DNA of 64,000 nt from Verrucomicrobiota bacterium. Lineage in GTDB: Bacteria; Verrucomicrobiota; Verrucomicrobiia; Limisphaerales; VHCN01. The notes under the pieces were generated by a model that searched no databases, was not told the DNA's origin, and worked only from the letters and a program-made list of their open reading frames with translations. Made by a program: the position numbers and the translations under genes. This document shows, in pieces, positions 60,475 to 64,000 of this stretch; position 1 is the stretch's first letter, and each line of letters begins with the position of its first letter. The stretch is taken from the NCBI GenBank assembly GCA_016871675.1, contig VHCN01000003.1, positions 1 through 64,000 of the forward strand, in the 5' to 3' direction.

Positions 60475-60550
60475 TGGCGACCCTAACGGGATTCGAACCC
60501 GTGTTCTCGCCGTGAAAGGGCGATGTCCTAGGCCACTGGACGATAGGGTC
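60475..60550 (-). tRNA. tRNA-Glu (anticodon UUC)
   Basis: The minus strand from 60550 starts GACCCTA and pairs with TAGGGTC, discriminator G, encoded CCA to 60475. D arm CGTCCAGTGGCCTAGGACA; anticodon loop CTTTCAC gives UUC; T loop GGGTTCGAATCCC. A full 76-nt tRNA with CCA. Confidence 0.95.
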
Positions 60551-60564
60551 TCATTGGCGCGTGG

Positions 60565-60570
60565 AATATA
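60565..60570 (-). promoter_or_regulatory. Possible -10 element of tRNA-Glu
   Basis: TATATT on the minus strand lies 14 bp before the tRNA-Glu 5' end, a sensible distance. A convincing -35 was not found 16-18 bp upstream (CGTGAC only), so this is only a candidate. Confidence 0.3.
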
Positions 60571-60698
60571 AGTGCGAAGGTCGGGAAGTCACGCCGTTTC
60601 TCCGGCGCGGCCGCTCCGGCGCCAGTGGCGCAGGCAACGGCAGAACCCAAGCTTGAACTTGGAACTTCGCCGCCAGTTGCGATAGCCTCGGCGCGGCA

Positions 60699-62291
60699 AT
60701 GTCCCAGATGCTGAAGTCCTCCGGCGCGATGGGCGCGGCCACGCTCGCCAGCCGCGTGCTCGGCATGGTGCGGGAGATTGTTTACGCGCGCTTCATGGGG
60801 GACGGCTGGGTGGCGGGCGCATTCGTGCTCGCGTTCACGATTCCCAACCTCTTCCGGCGTCTTCTCGGCGAGGGCGCGCTCACCGCGGCGTTCATCCCGA
60901 TTCTCAAGGAGAAGGAACACACTTCCGACACTGCCACGCTCTGGCGCGCGGCAAACGCCGTCCTCACCTCGCTCATCATCGTGTCGGTGCTCCTCATCGC
61001 GGGTGCCATGGTCGGGCTCACGATGGCGCTGGACCGGCACGTGTTCGACAAGGAGACGCGGCTCATGCTCGAGCTGCTGCGCGTCATGTTTCCCTACATG
61101 CTGCTGGTCTGCGTCGCGGCCGTCTTCATCGGCATCCTGAACGCTCGCGGCCACTTCTTCATCCCTGCGCTCGGCGCCACGATGCTCAACGTCGTGATGA
61201 TCGCCGCCGTTCTGTGGGGCACGCGCTTTTGGGGCAGGCGCCTGGAGGAACAGGTCTTCGCGCTCGCCATCGGCGTGCTCGTCGCGGGCGTCGCTCAGGC
61301 TGCGTTTCAAATCCCGACCCTGCGGGGCGAGGGATTTCGCTTCCAGTGGGTCTGGCCGTGGCGCGATGACACGGTCGGGCGCGTGATGCGGCAGATGATT
61401 CCCGGGACGATTGGGGTCGCGGCGTTTCAGATCAATGTCCTCATCACGCAAGGCGTGGCCTTCTGGGTGGATGCGCCGATCGTGGCGTCGTTCAACTACG
61501 CCGTGCGCCTGCTCGAGTTGCCGCAGGGCGTGTTCGGCGTGTCGCTCGCGACGTATCTGCTGCCGACGCTCGCGGGGATGGCGGTGAAGCAAAACTACAA
61601 CGAGTTCCGCGCGACGCTTCGGCAGGGCCTCGGCTATGTGATCTTCGTCAACCTGATCGCGTCGGTGCTGCTGTTCGTCCTCGCCGAGCCGATCGTGCGG
61701 TTGCTCTTCGAGCACGGCAAGTTCACGCCGGAGTCCACGCAACGCGCGGCCTTCGCGCTTCGGTGCCTCGCGCCGGGGCTCGTGTTCTTCTCGATGGTGA
61801 ACATCACCGCGCGCGCCTTCTATGCGCTGGGCGACACAACCACGCCGATGAAAATCAGCCTCGCGTGCCTCTTCTCGAACGCGGTGCTCGCGCTCTGGAT
61901 GGTGCTGCCGCGGGGCAAGGGCGGCCTCGGCCTCGAACAGGGCGGCCTGGGTGTGGCCAACTCCGTCAGCGCGGGCTTCAACGCGTGGCTGCTGCTGCTT
62001 GCGTTGCGCGACCGGCTCGACCACCTCGGGCTCGGCGCGTTGCGTCGAAGCCTCGGACCCAACATCGCCATCGCCGCCGTCGCGGGCGTCGCCGCGTGGG
62101 GCGCCGGGTGGTGTTGGGAACAGCGGTTCCAGCACGACACGTTGCGGGACCAGCTCGGCGCCGTGTTTGTCCCGGCCGCGGCTGCGACGTTGCTTTACGT
62201 CATCCTTGCCCTGCTGCTGCGCATTCCGGCCGCTCGGGAAACCTGGACCCTCGTGTGGCGAAGGACCGGGAAGCTGTTCCAGTCGGATTGA
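60699..62291 (+). CDS. murJ: Lipid II flippase MurJ (MviN)
   Basis: 530 aa, ATG at 60699. About 14 hydrophobic helices in the MOP fold. Conserved opening MLKSSGAMGAATLASRVLGM, REIVYARFMGDGWVAGAFVL and LFRRLLGEGALTAAFIPILK (charged R-R and E-G-A motifs). ELLRVMFPYMLLVCVAAVFI and RALYALGDT-type RAFYALGDTTTPMKI also fit. It flips lipid II across the inner membrane for peptidoglycan synthesis. Lies between tRNA-Glu and a convergent ABC-2 permease gene. Confidence 0.94.
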   Translation: MSQMLKSSGAMGAATLASRVLGMVREIVYARFMGDGWVAGAFVLAFTIPNLFRRLLGEGALTAAFIPILKEKEHTSDTATLWRAANAVLTSLIIVSVLLIAGAMVGLTMALDRHVFDKETRLMLELLRVMFPYMLLVCVAAVFIGILNARGHFFIPALGATMLNVVMIAAVLWGTRFWGRRLEEQVFALAIGVLVAGVAQAAFQIPTLRGEGFRFQWVWPWRDDTVGRVMRQMIPGTIGVAAFQINVLITQGVAFWVDAPIVASFNYAVRLLELPQGVFGVSLATYLLPTLAGMAVKQNYNEFRATLRQGLGYVIFVNLIASVLLFVLAEPIVRLLFEHGKFTPESTQRAAFALRCLAPGLVFFSMVNITARAFYALGDTTTPMKISLACLFSNAVLALWMVLPRGKGGLGLEQGGLGVANSVSAGFNAWLLLLALRDRLDHLGLGALRRSLGPNIAIAAVAGVAAWGAGWCWEQRFQHDTLRDQLGAVFVPAAAATLLYVILALLLRIPAARETWTLVWRRTGKLFQSD

Positions 62292-62312
62292 ACCGGTCGC
62301 CAGCCCGCGCCT

Positions 62313-63104
62313 TCACGAACTCGCGCTCGTGTAGCGCTTCACGGAAATCCTCCAGAAGACGTGCGACACCGCGAAGCACGCCGCCCCCATTCCAGCGAGC
62401 AGCAGCAGTTCCACCGGCGAGCGCATCTTGTCCGCGAGCAGCCGCACGGGGACGTTCGACACCAGCAGCATCGGCAGCGCGAACGTGAACACCGCGCGAA
62501 ACGCCCCGCGGAACGCCTCATCGGGCTGCCGCGCGAGGTTGAACAGGTTGTAATAGCCCCACACGATGCCTTGCGCGCGCACGCTCCAAAAACTCACACA
62601 CGCCAGCATGAACATCAGCGAGTAGTGGAGGAGCAACCCCACCGCGACGAGCGCGAGGAATCCCGCCGCCTGCGCGGCCGTCGGAGCCAGCGCCAGCTTG
62701 CCCGCCGCATACACCATCACCCCCACGGCGGACGCGGCGTTCACGAACGAGCCGAAGTCCACGTGCCGCAGCGACAACAGGAACCTCGTGCTCGCCGGAA
62801 GCAGCAGCAGGAAGTCGAGCTTGCCCGTGCGGATGTGCTCGGACACCTGGACGCAGTTCGTCAGGAACAGCCCGGTGAACAACTGCTGGATGAAATGGCT
62901 CGCGCCGTAGAGCAGCACGACCTCCCACTTCGTCCACGTCCCGATGCTCTCCGTGTGGAGAAAAAGCACGCCCACGAACGTGAGCTGCAACACAAACCAC
63001 AGCAGCTCCACGACGATCCACATGATGAAGTTCGCCTTGAACCCCATCTCGCGGATGAGCCCGTTGCGCCAGAACTCGGCGTAGATGGCCGCGTGTCGTT
63101 TCAT
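62313..63104 (-). CDS. ABC-2-type permease (DUF990-like), second of a pair
   Basis: 263 aa from the ATG at 63104, preceded by GGAGG nine nt upstream; an earlier ATG at 63113 overlaps the upstream stop but has no usable SD. Hydrophobic helices include NFIMWIVVELLWFVLQLTFV, SFVNAASAVGVMVYAAGKLA, GFLALVAVGLLLHYSLMFML and FTFALPMLLVSNVPVRLLAD. Layout matches the ABC-2 permeases of DUF990 type. It likely pairs with the permease at 63110. No ATPase is in the window (probably just beyond its end). Confidence 0.83.
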   Translation of the reverse strand: MKRHAAIYAEFWRNGLIREMGFKANFIMWIVVELLWFVLQLTFVGVLFLHTESIGTWTKWEVVLLYGASHFIQQLFTGLFLTNCVQVSEHIRTGKLDFLLLLPASTRFLLSLRHVDFGSFVNAASAVGVMVYAAGKLALAPTAAQAAGFLALVAVGLLLHYSLMFMLACVSFWSVRAQGIVWGYYNLFNLARQPDEAFRGAFRAVFTFALPMLLVSNVPVRLLADKMRSPVELLLLAGMGAACFAVSHVFWRISVKRYTSASS

Positions 63105-63109
63105 CCCCC

Positions 63110-63916
63110 TCATCCTCCGGCCGCCGAGTATCTCCGGATGCCGCGGCTCCAGACCAGGCGGGCGAGCGCATACGCAGCCACGACCCACATCGCCTGCACC
63201 GCAAGGCCGCCCGCGAGTTCCGCCCCGGTCACCCGCTCCATGAAAATGCTGACCGGGAAAAACAAGAAATACGGGAACGGCGTGTATTGCAGTGCGTCCA
63301 GCGCCGCGGGCGGCAGAATGTCCAGCGGGAACAGATGCCCGCCGGCGATGTATTCGAAAGCATACAGGATGAAGATGAACGTCGCGACTTCCGTGACCCA
63401 AAAGGCCAGGAGCGCCATCGTGTAGCTCACGAGGAATTGCAGCAGCGCCGTCATCGCGACGGAGAGCGCGAACCACAACCAGGTCGATGCGTGCGCGGGC
63501 GGCGTGAAGTAATCGCGCTGGAACAGGATGAACAACCCGACCGGAATCACCGCCACCGCCGTGTAAACCAGCCGGCCCGAGACGAACAGCGTGAGCCGAT
63601 ACCCGAGATAGTCCATGGGCTTCACCAGATACTGGCTGATGAGGCCCTCCTTGATTTCGCCCGCAATCTGCCAGTCGTCCTCGGCCACCGCGCTGAGCAT
63701 GTCCACAAGCGTCACCACAAGGTAGTAGGACACCATCTGCGCGAGCGTGTAAGCGCCGACCATCGCGCCCGGCCCCTTGCCGGCGAAGATCGTGTCCCAC
63801 ATCATCAGCATGGCCATCAGCGGCACGAGGGCGAACACGGCGCGGCAGAAGAAATTCACCCGATACACCAGCGTGTTCTGGATGCCGATGTTCAGGACGT
63901 GAAGGTATTTGGTCAT
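63110..63916 (-). CDS. ABC-2-type permease (DUF990-like), first of a pair
   Basis: 268 aa from the ATG at 63916. Helices around LVYRVNFFCRAVFALVPLMA, VSYYLVVTLVDMLSAVAEDD, LTLFVSGRLVYTAVAVIPVG, LWFALSVAMTALLQFLVSYT and MALLAFWVTEVATFIFILYA. Conserved GEIKEGLISQYLVKPMDYLG lies in the large loop and is typical of DUF990-type permeases. Exported substrate unknown. The upstream frame (63917-63985) is unlikely coding. The ATPase gene usually stands next, upstream beyond 64000. Confidence 0.85.
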   Translation of the reverse strand: MTKYLHVLNIGIQNTLVYRVNFFCRAVFALVPLMAMLMMWDTIFAGKGPGAMVGAYTLAQMVSYYLVVTLVDMLSAVAEDDWQIAGEIKEGLISQYLVKPMDYLGYRLTLFVSGRLVYTAVAVIPVGLFILFQRDYFTPPAHASTWLWFALSVAMTALLQFLVSYTMALLAFWVTEVATFIFILYAFEYIAGGHLFPLDILPPAALDALQYTPFPYFLFFPVSIFMERVTGAELAGGLAVQAMWVVAAYALARLVWSRGIRRYSAAGG

Positions 63917-64000
63917 CGCGATGTGGTCGTCGTCGTCCTCGAATCCGCTTGTCGCCCGGGGTGTGGGGCGTGGCGCGTGAAACAACCGGGTTCGCGGGTT

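Noticed and set aside
60528-62135. 535-codon minus-strand frame
   Set aside because: Antisense of murJ; charged low-complexity text only, and it runs into tRNA-Glu.

Overview
The window is GC-rich bacterial chromosome that most resembles the phylum Verrucomicrobiota (Pedosphaera/Limisphaera-like, subdivision 3). The clues are a PSD1/planctomycete-cytochrome, DUF1501 and sulfatase operon, two formylglycine-type sulfatases, several secreted Gfo/Idh/MocA and xylose-isomerase-like TIM-barrel proteins, and prepilin-like proteins with the [17 protein letters not shown] start and a C-terminal ADGH/GDGH motif. No rRNA, CRISPR array or intact transposase was seen. Three tRNA genes are present: Ser-CGA, Arg-CCU and Glu-UUC.

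Layout. 1-7243 (minus): a polysaccharide-type operon of DUF1501, a right-handed beta-helix protein, a sulfatase, a PSD1 protein, a 31-codon relic of a second DUF1501 gene, and the start of another secreted cytochrome. 7468-8700: a scar beside tRNA-Ser with a GYF_2 protein, a truncated XRE-type HTH and an integrase relic. 8773-14442: an MscS channel and an amino-sugar locus (nagB, Gfo/Idh oxidoreductase, DegT aminotransferase, nagA). 14531-17665: LysM, small membrane, YacP-like and vWA proteins. 17724-20958: an RluA/methyltransferase fusion with GspB- and GspA-like proteins. 21033-28533: sulfatase, lone HlyD adaptor, oxidoreductase, trpD, a TsaC/Sua5 protein and an orphan PotB-like permease. 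28530-33107: prepilin-like protein, redoxin, small ORFs, AsmA-like protein, sugar isomerase and a mosaic of three broken genes.

33192-42225 is a long run of minus-strand genes: panB, lipoprotein, moaC, rlmN, hisH, prmC, murA, sensor protein, receiver protein, TPR protein. 42305-49824: MFS transporter, then GDSL hydrolase, TIM-barrel protein, ROK protein, prepilin-like proteins and a TAT-exported isomerase. 49833-53816: dnaA, a 70-aa protein, dapA, dapB, folK. 54209-56040: glnB-glnA with a clear terminator. 56472-59168: a very large hydrolase/glycosyltransferase fusion. 59361-63916: rsgA, tRNA-Glu, murJ and two ABC-2 permeases.

How the genes work together. Cell-wall precursor supply and export (murA, dapA, dapB, murJ, and nagA/nagB for amino-sugar turnover) recur through the window. 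Nitrogen control is represented by glnB-glnA. Translation quality is represented by prmC, rlmN, rsgA, the TsaC/Sua5 protein and the RluA/methyltransferase fusion. The secreted enzymes point to a heterotroph living on sulfated or decorated polysaccharides.

Most notable observations: a sensor protein whose DHp histidine is replaced by Leu although its ATPase motifs are intact; an in-frame palindromic insertion inside rlmN; a GH-GT2 membrane fusion; an RluA-methyltransferase fusion; and several gene scars made of joined fragments. No unmistakable new defence or mobile system was found.
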